NCBI RefSeq assembly: GCF_000003605.2
Contig: NW_003119425.1
Coordinates: forward strand, 125,427-148,534
Reading direction: 5' to 3'
DNA: 23,108 bases
Source of the DNA: Saccoglossus kowalevskii
Lineage: Eukaryota > Hemichordata > Enteropneusta > Harrimaniidae
The translations under genes and the position numbers were made by a program. Shown piece by piece: positions 10,008 through 19,419 of the stretch (the stretch's first letter is position 1; each line of letters begins with the position of its first letter). A model generated the notes under the pieces. That model was not told the origin of the DNA and did no database searches. It saw nothing but the letters and a program-made list of their open reading frames with translations.

Positions 10008-10865
10008 CTAGAAGAGAAAGGGATTGGTTGATTGCTGCTGCTGTTGGGGTACATTGGCTGCTGGGAGCATAGGCTGCGGCAGTTGTGAGCCGTATGCGGT
10101 CATAGGCATAGTTGCGGGTTGCTTCATCTGGTTCAACGTTGGAGATGCCGAGTGCTGCACTTGGAATGGATTGGTGGATTTTGATGTTGTGTTCACTGCG
10201 AACGGATTTGTAGATCCTGGCTGGGCTACTTGCTGCTGTGGAGTTGGTCCAATCAAAGAGTCCAAGTTCACCAAACTGGAGTTTTCACCAAGGAAATCAG
10301 ATGCTGATTTCTTTTTCTCGTCTTGACTGTTGGATGATAAGGCTACGCCCATTGATCCCATATCAAACATGTTATCAACAGGCATAGCACTAGCAGCTGG
10401 AGGACCTCCGAAAGGATCATTATTCCCAATACCACCCCCGATACGAATGCTATCAAAATCAGCATCAGGATCTGTTGAAGATTCACCTCCCCAGGCAGCT
10501 GCTTGACTGGTAGCTACGTTACTCGTGACTGGTGGCGACCCCCATATATCAGCAGCAGGCGACGCTGATCTGTGACTAGGTAGGGCTGGAGACCCCCATG
10601 GATCTGTAGCTACGCGATGTGGTGGTTGAGGTGGTGGTGGTGACTGTGACACAATGGGTTCTCCCCAAGGATTAGGTTGTGGTGGTGCTGCTGCTGGTGG
10701 TGGTGCTACTACAGCTGGAGATCCCCAAGGGTCGGCAGCAACAGGGGCGACATCTGTCTCAACTGCACCCCATGGATCAGATGTAGGCATTGTAGCAGCT
10801 CTAACAGGAAGAGGTTCAGTCAGATCTAACAATGCACTTCCTCCCCCTCCTCCTCCACTGACAAC
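10008..10865 (-). CDS. EPN: Epsin terminal coding exon (DPW/clathrin-box/NPF region)
   Basis: Acceptor GCTATTTTTCAG|GTT starts the exon in phase 0 and TAG at 10010-10008 ends it. Its 285 residues (262-546) are disordered and low-complexity. They begin VVSG6SALLDL, then carry Pro/Ala-rich linkers separating (D/N)PW motifs, then FLGENSSLVNLDSL, TNPFAV, TNPFQV with TLNQM, a Q5 run and the C-terminal TNPFLF. The family places AP-2 binding in the DPW part, clathrin binding in the two boxes, and EH proteins (Eps15, intersectin) on the NPFs. A methionine-start reading from inside the exon would begin at a TTG and is not a real start. Confidence 0.97.
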   Translation of the reverse strand, partial: VVSGGGGGGSALLDLTEPLPVRAATMPTSDPWGAVETDVAPVAADPWGSPAVVAPPPAAAPPQPNPWGEPIVSQSPPPPQPPHRVATDPWGSPALPSHRSASPAADIWGSPPVTSNVATSQAAAWGGESSTDPDADFDSIRIGGGIGNNDPFGGPPAASAMPVDNMFDMGSMGVALSSNSQDEKKKSASDFLGENSSLVNLDSLIGPTPQQQVAQPGSTNPFAVNTTSKSTNPFQVQHSASPTLNQMKQPATMPMTAYGSQLPQPMLPAANVPQQQQQSTNPFLF

Positions 10866-13800
10866 CTGAAAAATAGCAAATACAAAGTTTAAATAAAAAG
10901 GAAAAAAATTACACAGAACACATGAATTATCAAAATCATTGTTTATATAGAGTTAAATTAAAATATATATACATGGTAGCTTCACAAACATAGCTTGGAA
11001 CTGAATGTATTGGGACATGTATTACATTAAACCAAACTTCATTCACTGAATACATGTATTCAATCACCATGTATTAAATTCCCTAGCAGAGTTTAGTCTC
11101 TACCAGACTCGAGGACACAACTTTATTTTTGGCATACTAGTATACCTAACTCAGAAATTACACACATTTCAAAACACTTACAATGCAATAAGTTGTTGCT
11201 TGCTTTCGTTGTCACGTTGGTATGGAACAGACAATTTTTCTTTATTGACTATTAGCAATTCTAATACTGCAAAATGACTAATTTTTACTGGGTGTATATT
11301 TCACTGATTTACCATTTCAGGCATATTCAGTAGGTTTTAAATTAGCGCATTTTCCAGTAGGCGAAATAAGCAAAATCAAAACCCAATGAATAATTAACCC
11401 CTTTATTGTTTTTGAGTGACATCCAGATGAAAAGGCAATAATTTTGACAATCCAAACTGTACACGTGTCATGCATATATTTTATTGACAAAACAGTTCAT
11501 GAATTAATTATAAATGAACTTTTAACTTCAGTCAATGAAGAGATCTTAGTACACTTGACAATTTAATTTTAATAGCTTTCCAGTGGAGGTTAACATGATA
11601 ACCTGATGAACACAACATCTGAGGACATCCTGGGTTATCAATAAAAAAAATTAAGGAAATTTAACTATGAAATCAGGGGAGGCCATCCAGCCATGTTATA
11701 AGATTGTCAAAAACAACTGTGATCAATAGCCACAATACTAGTCTTAAGGTATTTATAATTTAGTGCTAGACTTAAAAAGTTTATTTTGCTACAGTGTGTT
11801 TTAGTTAGTGTTTTTTTCACCATTTTAGACCATGAAAGTAGAATGGAGTATTTGATAAAGTAGCAATAATAGGTGATTTTTCGTACAATTGCGAGATCTC
11901 GCGAGATGCATGAAAGACGTGCGTCGAACGTCTGCTGTAAAAATCGAACGATTTGATTTTCAACTCGAATTTCTTTATTTCGTAGCTCACATTGACGCCA
12001 CTACAACGCTATGACCTTTGTTTGTCCTGTTTTTACGTTCGATTTCACGCATAACGCGTGATTCTCGCAGTGTACAGAAAATGGTCTATTAGTATAATTT
12101 ATAAACTCTTATTTTAATGGCATTGTAAAGGTAACTCCTTGATAGCAGACCCAGTGACCAACCCCCTGTTTTTAGTGCATTACCCCGGTACTACTATTTG
12201 GGTCCAGTTCGTCACACCCCATCCAAAACACCCCAAATATGACTTTCTGATGGTACCGGTACTTAATAATATTGTAATATTATTTTTTGTGAACAATCAT
12301 GTTTGTTTAGTGTAAAAGTGTTGTGTAACCAATAACAACACAATTTGTTTTATTAAACAATGTTTTATCTTTTCCAAATAGACATAATATTCCCCCCAAG
12401 TTGGCTCATGGTGAACAAAAATTGGTATTTTGATTTGATGTTGGTGGTAATCGAATAAGAGCTTAAAATTGTGAATTTTGGAATACCCTGGGTAGTAAAA
12501 GTTGGTCTAGTGCAGTACCATATATTAGTTTTTTTTAATCATGTTTTTTGAAATTGTTCATAACAGTCTTGTATTGATGCATGTTTTTGTTTTGTTTTTG
12601 AAGCCTATACCAAAGAACATATTCTTGTAAAGAATTATTCAGTGCTTTGTTCATTTACACAGGGTTAAATATGAGGGAGAAGGGGTGTTGCCATGACAAC
12701 TAGACGATCATATCCACCATGCTTGAGTCAGTACAGCAGAAATTACAAAATGGCTCGTTAGCTAAAAAAAAAAAAAAAACATTAAGCATGGTGGTTTTCG
12801 CAAGAATAATTTATAATTTGAAGAGATTGCTTATCAACCAGTACATTATCCTAAAAAAGGATATAAAAATGAATTTTAAAGCAGGGAAAACAAATTTGTT
12901 TCTCTTATCAAATCAAAAGAGATTTGTTAATTAGGTCGTAAGACATTTGAACCCAAAAGACAAGTCAGGTGCACTCTTTCAATGCAGAGGAAATTAGAAT
13001 TTTTTTTTAACCTTCACATGTTTTTAGGAATGTACATGTATAGTACACTGATACAGGAAACAAACACATTACACTATTACAGCCTGATCCACAGCTGGTG
13101 CGTTTCTTTTAAACCATTACTATTTCAACCACAAGCACAATAACCAAATGTCTTTCATCCATACAAGGTATGCACATTTTCTAATGGACGACTTGCCTTG
13201 AGAAATTATGAATGAAAATAAAATGCTCCCATAAGCTGAAGGCTTTTGAGGCAATGATTAACGAGCCAAGGCAATCAAAGGAAATATAAAATATTGTAGC
13301 ACTGTCTACAAACCATTGAGAATGTCACAATCCCCTCTTGTACTTTAATATATGACAAATGTAATGTCAGCATTAGTATGCTCTTTTTTGATCAAGTGTA
13401 TTGACAAGTCTGAAACAATCTGTCAAAGCATGTCTGAGAAATGATTTAATATGCAAAACCATGAAACAAAATGGCTACCAGTCAGCCATTCAGTAAGTTT
13501 ACCATTGCAATTGTATATACCCCGGCTTCAGGACACGTATAGATATTTGGAAGGGGCATTTAAAATTATATTGGGGTGCTGGAGTGTTAGGGTTCAGGTT
13601 TAGGTGGGAACTTTGAGGAACTCTTTCCAGACACTTTGAGAGGAAATGGGGGGGAAAAAAACACATCAATCATTTTCTAAAAAAATGACTGCCAGTGGAC
13701 TATCTTCGATTGGATTGTGACAGCGACAAAATTTCAATGACACATTTGCCTATGTACCATAAACCTAAACTGGCAATGAGAATTTGAGATGCAAGCAGAA

Positions 13801-16800
13801 TTGAGCAAAAATATATGAAAACTCTAGGTTGACCATCTTAGATAGAATAAAATAAAACTGCTTGTCCACCAAGTTTGACCAGGCAGCAAGAATTTAAAAT
13901 ACAAGCAACATTGTGCAAAAAAAGCAAAAATTAAAGGTTTTAGTTGAACAAAATGGCTGACAGACTACCATATTGGATTGGATTGTAACATAAATCAACT
14001 TTTGTTGATGTGCTAGAAAACAATTGTCTATGAACCAAGTTTGAATCTAAATTGACTGTGTGAATTTGATATATAAATGTGTGGTGGAAAAGAATGTAAA
14101 TTGTCGATGTATAAGGAAGAGTGGGAGGTTTACACCCATGAAGAAAATAATCGGCAGGGATTGTAATAGAATGTTTTCTCTGCATGCACAGTGTGCATGT
14201 CGAAGTTGAAATTTACCTGCACTAACTTGTTGTTTTCAAGTTTTAATAAAATTTACGAGTTTTGATTGATGCGATCATGAAAGAATTTGCTTTTTTTAAT
14301 TGTCTTACAATATTTGTGGAACTTGCATGTAATTTAGACTTAGTGAATATAATGAGAAAATGTTGTGTTAATTTCTACATGTACAGTGTGCACATTATAT
14401 TTTGAGTTTACTTGCACTAGCTAATAATCTACTAGTATGTGCAAAGTGCAGTGTGCACCAGGGTATTTTGATCCCTGTAATCGGACAAACATACTAAATG
14501 CTCCATACATTGAATCTTTATTTTTTGCTCATCCTTAAGCATAGATATATTTCTAGTAGTTCAAGTGAAGTATAAAAAATAATGAAACAGACCAGTCAGC
14601 ATATGGGCATGAAGTAGAGAGTATACATAACTACAAACTAACCTCCGGTTTTTCATCTAAACTCTCATTCAAGGCCATCTGCAATCTGACATCATCACTT
14701 CGTTTCTGACGATCACTTTCATCTGCTTCTTCTTTGCTCATTGCCAAGGCCAACTGCAGCTGCAGTTCTTCCTCTCCAGTTGTCTGAGGGCGAGCTTGTT
14801 CTAATTCTGAAAGTGGAGAACCTGACATGAGAGAAACAAATCCGAAGGCTGCGTCAGGAAAAAACGTTTTGGGAAATGGAACGGGGACTTGTGGGCAAAG
14901 TACATGCACATGCATGCCAAGAACGGTGGTATAGCAAGCAACAAGCAAAGCCAAATTTTCTTTAAGTGATTTTGTGATCAACCATCACATCCCACCCAAC
15001 AGTAACCAAACTGCATCATATTGTCTGGTAATTCCTGGAAAGCAACTACATTAGTGTAGATCTATATAAAAATAATATAAATTCGCCTGCAATCACAATG
15101 TGTGAAGGTGAAAGGCAAATAAAAAGTAGCTGAAAATTATGTACCATTACACAATGACATAATTTGTCCAATGCACATAATATGTTAAACTGTTATCCCC
15201 CTTAATTACATGTAATCTGTACATAAACAAATGTGAAAATTATTATGGGCAGATTGAAAAGTAGAGCGGTAACAAATAAAACAGCCTCACCATGAAGGAT
15301 TTATAGCAAGTGCAAGCAAGAGATGATAAAAAAAAAAGAAAGGAGGTAGAATAATGTTAGGCTCTCTTGTCAATTGTGTCTCCCTCGTGTAGGTCTGGAG
15401 AATCATCATAGACATGCAGAGTTATACATGTAGTCACTCAGAGGATCAGTTTAATTAAGGAAAATAGTTAGTAGAGACATGCATATTTCAACTCTGAGCT
15501 GAGATGGATCAAAGTTCACAACAATAAGTTGGGAGTTGGAATAGTCGAAGTTTTCCCTGGAGCCCTGTAGGCACCATGGGGACCATGGTGGACTATTGTA
15601 AACTGCTTTACTTTTGTGCGATAAATTGTTTCAAGTCAACGAATAATTGCAGCAGTGAAAATCTCTCAGAGGTGCCAGGTACTTTTGCAGAATATTGTCT
15701 TCACAAATGCCATAAAATCCTGAAATGGTGACAAATTTCTAGTACATGTAGTTAAATTTAAACATTTATGTTATTTTTTTTTTAGGAAACAAAACAAAAC
15801 AATAACCAAAGCAAGGATTCAATATTATACATCTTAGTGATTAAGCCAAATTGAAAAATATAATGTCCAGATTTATAGCAATAAACAATATCTAAGCTTA
15901 CAGTACATAATATTATTTTGGAAGCATAATACGCATGTACGAGAAGCAGATCATACACAGAATTGTAGCATAGACTCCTCTTTAGGGTCTGTGGTCATAC
16001 ATGTAGTTAGATTGAACTACATTAACTACTTACTGCACCGCACATCAAAAGACGAACATGATCCTGACCCACCAAAGCCATTGCATACTAACTAAGTATG
16101 TATTTACAATGTACTTTTGCAAGTAAAAAGTCATCATTTTTCAGAACATTGCCAATCACAATTACTTAGGTAATGACAGGAACTTATGAGTAAATGGATG
16201 TTTTTGAATGTCAGCTGTCATTATAGATAAATAAATGAATTAATTCTTTAATTGCGAACCAAGACTAAGTAAGATTTTTAATGCAACATGTTGCTTATTT
16301 TTATGTATGTTTTTATCATTTAATGGTGAAATAGCTTTGCTGTTGTTGTAGAGTATTTTCGTCAAAACAAGTTGATAATGTTCTGTACAAGGAGATATCA
16401 ACTATTTACTATGGTTATTAGTGTTTCCAAAATGTTCTTGCCATATCACAAGGGTAGTTTCTTTGGTTGTTGCCATGGCAATTACAATTGTTATCCTCGT
16501 TACAAATCTCATGGAGGTCAACCCATGGACCACGCATACCAAGTATCAAAGCTACATGTACATGTATTATTAAGCTGATAGTTTCGAAGAAGTAATCAAA
16601 TTACCAAACAAAACAAAAATATTCGCTAAAACTTGAGAATTGAACATATCGTCCCGAAATGAACAAATCTGACAGAGGTGCCAAAGCTATTGAGCTGGTA
16701 GTTAAAATTTAAAGTTTTCAAGAAGATGATGAAAATCTAATTGTTGACAAACGTCACGGCGAAGATGAACAATCACCTATATGAACAGCTCCACTCCATC

Positions 16801-18283
16801 ATCTATGATGACAGTGGAGCTTACAATTACGTAGGTTAATTTTTGTGAAAGATGACATTAAGTGACTTTGGCACACAGAGGGCTAAGAGCAGTTGATGAG
16901 CAAACACTTTTTTTTGCTTAACCCTCTCTGCAAAAAACAGTATGAGGTGGATAACTAAATTCTACAACACCTATTAATAATATGTACTGTAGTCTAATGC
17001 AGCGCAATATTGCCCAGACAGACATACAGACAGAGACAGACAGACATGCGTACAAACAGAACATAACATGAAATGCAGTTAGTGCGACTTGCAGAAAGCT
17101 AACCAATGCTCTAAATATATTTGCATTACATAACTACCGTAGACTACTACCGGTATTACATTACCGTAGACTATTATTACACTACCATGAGAAAGAGAGA
17201 GAGAGATGGAGGGAGGGTTTACAACCAAGGACTGGAATAAAAGTCAACTCACCTCTATCAGTGCTATTTTACAACATACAAAAATGTACAAAGGACTATA
17301 TCGTTCATGTATGCCAAAAAACGCATGCCATGAACAGTATTGACACACACAGGCAGACATACTGATACATGCAACTGGTCAATGGTAAAAATGATATAAC
17401 GCACAAAACTCGCAACAATAATACTCAAAAAAGAAAAACTAGTTGTTACTTAGTAAAATCTGAATTAGTAAGAATGTTGACAGCTTTGCAAACTGCCAAA
17501 TCAAAAGTTTTTACAAACATGTAGGGAGGGTAAACTGAAATATGCATGCAACTAACAAGTATTTTTGCTACAGGAAAGTGGCCTACATGTGATATGACAG
17601 ACAAATTGAAGTTAAAACTACCGTTAAACACCTTTTTTTTAAACTGAGGGAGAGTTGGGACAAGAGAACGTAACAATACCTCCTGGATTTACTGGGGGAG
17701 TGGTAGCAGACTCTGACGCAGGGTCTGTGTTTTGATTATCAGGAGTACCACCTGTCTGATATCCTCCAGTTCTTTCAGTTGACTCTTTTCCATATTCTGA
17801 ATTGCTCCCAATACCCGATGATGCCTGTGCAAATCTCTCCTTGGCTTTCAATGCTCTGGCTCGCTCTTGTTTCAGTCGCTCATCATCTTTCAAAAGCGAC
17901 ACCAACTGCTTGGATTTCTCCCGAACATTTACTCCCTGATCTTTGCCATCTCTATCAATGAACTGGAAATCTTTCAATGTTTGTATAGCAAAGATATTTT
18001 CTTTGCACTGCTGCGCAACACGTTCTGAGCCCGTTTTTATTATATAATCCAAAACGACAAGCGACTTGTAGACATGCCGCCAATTCTTGCCGTGGTCGTT
18101 CAAACGTTTCCACAGCATCGCCATAATCTCAGAGAATGCAACAACATTGTATGTGAGATCGGCAATTTCGGTCATCAATGAACTAGATGGACCCCATGGA
18201 TCATTGGAGGTTGCCTCACGCACTTTGACCTGCGAGTCCGTGTAATTGTTCACAACATTTTTGAGTTGCCGTCTGATAGGCAT
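10008..18283 (-). CDS. EPN: Epsin, ENTH-UIM clathrin adaptor (complete, three coding exons, 546 aa)
   Basis: Joining 18283-17680, 14821-14643 and 10865-10008 gives 1641 nt in frame. Epsins bind PtdIns(4,5)P2, insert an amphipathic helix that bends the plasma membrane, and link ubiquitinated cargo to clathrin and AP-2. The order is that of the family. The ENTH domain is at about 1-145, with lipid-contact residues R4, R5, K8, R22, N27, R60, K66, H70 and K73 at the positions known from rat/human epsin-1. UIMs follow at about 218-235 and 243-258, then a clathrin-box-like LLDLT at 273-277. Next come DPW repeats (291, 306, 349; decayed NPW 326, DIW 367), DPF at 411, a second clathrin box LVNLD (459-463) and three NPF EH-binding motifs (481, 493, 542). 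Usual epsins are 550-660 aa. LVNLD and the LLDL-type box look most like epsin-2, but a single invertebrate epsin (liquid facets-like) is the safer reading. Confidence 0.97.
11869..12089. mobile_element. MITE-like TIR element, short copy (copy 2)
   Basis: This 221-bp segment is flanked by TA (11867-11868 and 12090-12091). Its left end ATAGGTGATTTTTCGTACAA, with GCGAGATCTCGCG next, is an imperfect inverted repeat of its right end CGCAGTGTACAGAAAATGGT followed by CTAT. The match extends about 45 bp inwards, to ATGC(A/G)TGAAA. It is collinear with 1631-1974 except for one internal deletion. It is CpG-rich. No coding frame is present. TA duplication and TIRs fit a Tc1/mariner-type non-autonomous element, but the TIR is not one I can name. 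Confidence 0.82.
13440..14060. repeat. Degenerate ATGGC...GCCAT dispersed repeat cluster
   Basis: Blocks at about 13469 (ACAAAATGGCTACCAGTCAG), 13681 (AAATGACTGCCAGTGGAC) and 13948 (ACAAAATGGCTGACAGACTA) are each followed by an ATTGGATTGTAAC-like and an ACCAAGTTTGA-like segment. CAGCAAGAATTT / GGCAATGAGAATTT occurs between them. This matches the layout of the 3.2-3.66 kb cluster. Confidence 0.6.
14643..14821 (-). CDS. EPN: Epsin exon 2 (ubiquitin-interacting motifs)
   Basis: The acceptor TTTCTCTCATGTCAG and donor CCGGAG|GTTAGT bound 179 nt. The exon enters in phase 1 (G+GT = Gly202) and leaves in phase 0 at Glu261. It carries two UIMs: EEELQLQLALAMSKEE and SDDVRLQMALNESLDE, each with the central Ala and the downstream Ser that contact ubiquitin. 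The exon is therefore a UIM cassette. Two other AG sites nearby fail on phase or pyrimidine tract. Confidence 0.95.
16370..16825. repeat. Repeat-like block ending in a 35-nt hairpin
   Basis: The block contains TTGCCATGGCAA, a doubled TACATGTA (16553-16566), a GAGGTGCCAAAGCTATTGAG segment, and a hairpin whose arms AGCTCCACT and AGTGGAGCT (16787-16795, 16813-16821) enclose a second pairing ATCAT/ATGAT. The composition differs from the flanking AT-rich intron. That it is a dispersed element is inference; no second copy is in the window. Confidence 0.4.
17010..17210. repeat. Microsatellite cluster (CAGA)n, TACCGTAGACTA duplication, (GA)n
   Basis: CAGACAGACATACAGACAGA-type sequence lies at about 17014-17046. 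Two ~27-bp units begin TACCGTAGACTA at about 17136 and 17163. A GAGAAAGAGAGAGAGAGA run follows at about 17189-17206. Confidence 0.8.
17680..18283 (-). CDS. EPN: Epsin exon with start codon and ENTH domain
   Basis: The ATG at 18283-18281 is preceded by ACA (A at -3) and by an in-frame TGA at 18307-18305, so it is the true start. The exon encodes the whole ENTH domain (MPIRRQLKN, VREATSNDPWGPSSSLM, ADLTYNVVAFSEIM, WKRLNDHGKNWRHVYK, KDQGVNVREK) and a Ser/Thr/Gly-rich linker. It ends GGA G|GTATTG in phase 1. The N-terminus is three residues shorter than in vertebrate epsin-1 (Met-Pro-Ile before the Arg pair), but the helix-0 Arg/Lys residues are kept. The frame runs on for 12 codons into the intron, and these are not coding. 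Confidence 0.97.
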
Positions 18284-18474
18284 TGTGACAACAAGTGAAA
18301 TTGTTCAAATAAACACAAATTGTATGAATCAGTCCAGAAGTAAACTTCACGATTTCCCGGAAGAGATATGGTTTCTTCGGCAGAATGACATCACACTGGC
18401 TGTATATCCAAGATGGCGACGTGCGTCGACTGTCCGCCGCTAACACTCTGTTTGCTGTGTGTGTAATGTTGACC
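18284..18474 (-). other. Epsin 5' UTR in the ENTH exon, with one uORF
   Basis: A strong minus-strand acceptor, ATTTTTTTGTCTTTGTAG, ends at 18475, so the ENTH exon probably starts at 18474 and an upstream non-coding exon exists. The 191-nt leader has one upstream ATG at 18391-18389 opening a 14-codon uORF that stops at 18347, before the main ATG. This could lower translation of epsin (inference). Confidence 0.55.
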
Positions 18475-18889
18475 CTACAAAGACAAAAAAATAAATAGAA
18501 AAAATACAATCATCACCCAGTTATTCCATTAAGTTTGGTCACGTTGCCTCTATACACTTATTTAAAATACAGAGCTGGTGGCGTGCCAGGATGTATCCCA
18601 CAGTTCAAATTTCAACTCGCTACGGGTCACGCCATTACGAGTTTGACTTTCAACGTAGTGGTGAAATTATATCACAAAATATGAAAAATTCATGAAATTA
18701 AAAGAATATTTGTTTAACAACATGACTTAAAATAGTAATTACGTTCACCGATGTATTAATTCGGTCACCAGGCAAATGCATGTCACAACGACATTGACAG
18801 TCGAGCGTGCGTCTTGAATATTAGACAACACATACGCCGTAATTTTACCCCCAGCGGTCATACAAGACGAGTATGAATTTGAAACTGAC

Positions 18890-19010
18890 CTTATAGATGA
18901 TGTTCGACTCAGAATTGTCACAGGTACGATGAATTCGATGGCTCGCGAAAGAGGCACAGCTCCGACGAGCAAAGCGGGTAGAACACCGAACAAATCAAGA
19001 TGGCGCCTCC
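18890..19010 (-). other. Candidate non-coding first exon of epsin
   Basis: A good minus-strand donor, CTATAAG|GTCAGT, lies at 18890/18889, upstream of the 18475 acceptor. A YY1-like CAAGATGGCGCC (18997-19008 on the + strand) sits at the expected start-site end. This would give a ~120-nt leader exon. The 5' end is a guess. Confidence 0.3.
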
Positions 19011-19309
19011 CTTTCAAGATCAAACCTGATGAAACAGGAAGAAGTAATTGGAACAGCCGTCGAGTAGTATCCGAAGATTGCCGAAGTGATTCGTTTCACA
19101 ATTTATGAGCATTAATGTTGTATTGCATGTTGCAAAGCGTGTTTCACGATAATTGTAGAGATTTGATTTCGACGTCAGTATTGCTGAAATACTATGCCAA
19201 ACTAATAATGCATCGGGTGAACCTGAACATACACAGGGAGTGAATACAATGGTTGGAAAAGCCATAAATCCCGGATGTGTAAAAGGTCGAACCTCACCCA
19301 AAGTTCAGT

Positions 19310-19409
19310 GGTCATTCATCTTGGCAGAGAAGAGACGAAACCGATTTTATTGTTTGTATTCGGCCACCAAGGTTGGTTTGTTTCACCCGGGATCGATCAG
19401 TGCTTTGCT
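19310..19409 (+). other. Candidate non-coding first exon of the signal-peptide gene
   Basis: The near-perfect donor GCT|GTAAGTATT at 19410 ends a CpG-rich stretch. It could splice to the acceptor at 21067 to join the exon carrying the signal peptide. The start position is arbitrary, and no coding frame is claimed. A short open frame that reads through the donor (19373-19579) is not convincing. Confidence 0.28.
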
Positions 19410-19419
19410 GTAAGTATTA

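Larger units (their letters stand above)
10866..14642 (-). other. Epsin intron 2 (3.8 kb) with a TIR element and dispersed repeats
   Basis: This phase-0 intron separates the UIM exon from the DPW exon. It contains the short TIR element copy 2 (11869-12089), a 15-A run near 12764, and ATGGC/GCCAT family copies at about 13440-14060. A 71-residue plus-strand frame at 12719-12934 has no recognisable domain. No alternative epsin exon could be supported. Confidence 0.75.
14822..17679 (-). other. Epsin intron 1 (2.9 kb)
   Basis: This phase-1 intron between the ENTH and UIM exons contains an old repeat-like block at about 16370-16825 that includes a hairpin, a CAGA microsatellite near 17015-17046, a duplicated TACCGTAGACTA unit at 17136-17185 and a GA run at about 17190-17207. 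I looked for neural-type cassette exons and found none I could support. Confidence 0.7.

Noticed and set aside
10024-10869. Plus-strand open frames of 100 and 71 residues opposite the epsin tail
   Set aside because: They are antisense shadows of the low-complexity GC-richer epsin exon, whose family match and splice phases are decisive.
15350-15425. Possible cassette exon in epsin intron 1 (minus strand, after ATTCTCCAG)
   Set aside because: The tract before the AG lacks pyrimidine strength, there is no clear donor at the end, and the peptide resembles no epsin linker.
18745-19301. Minus-strand frames of 92 and 93 residues upstream of epsin
   Set aside because: They do not join in frame to the epsin start, which has an in-frame upstream stop. 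The region is better explained as promoter and leader.
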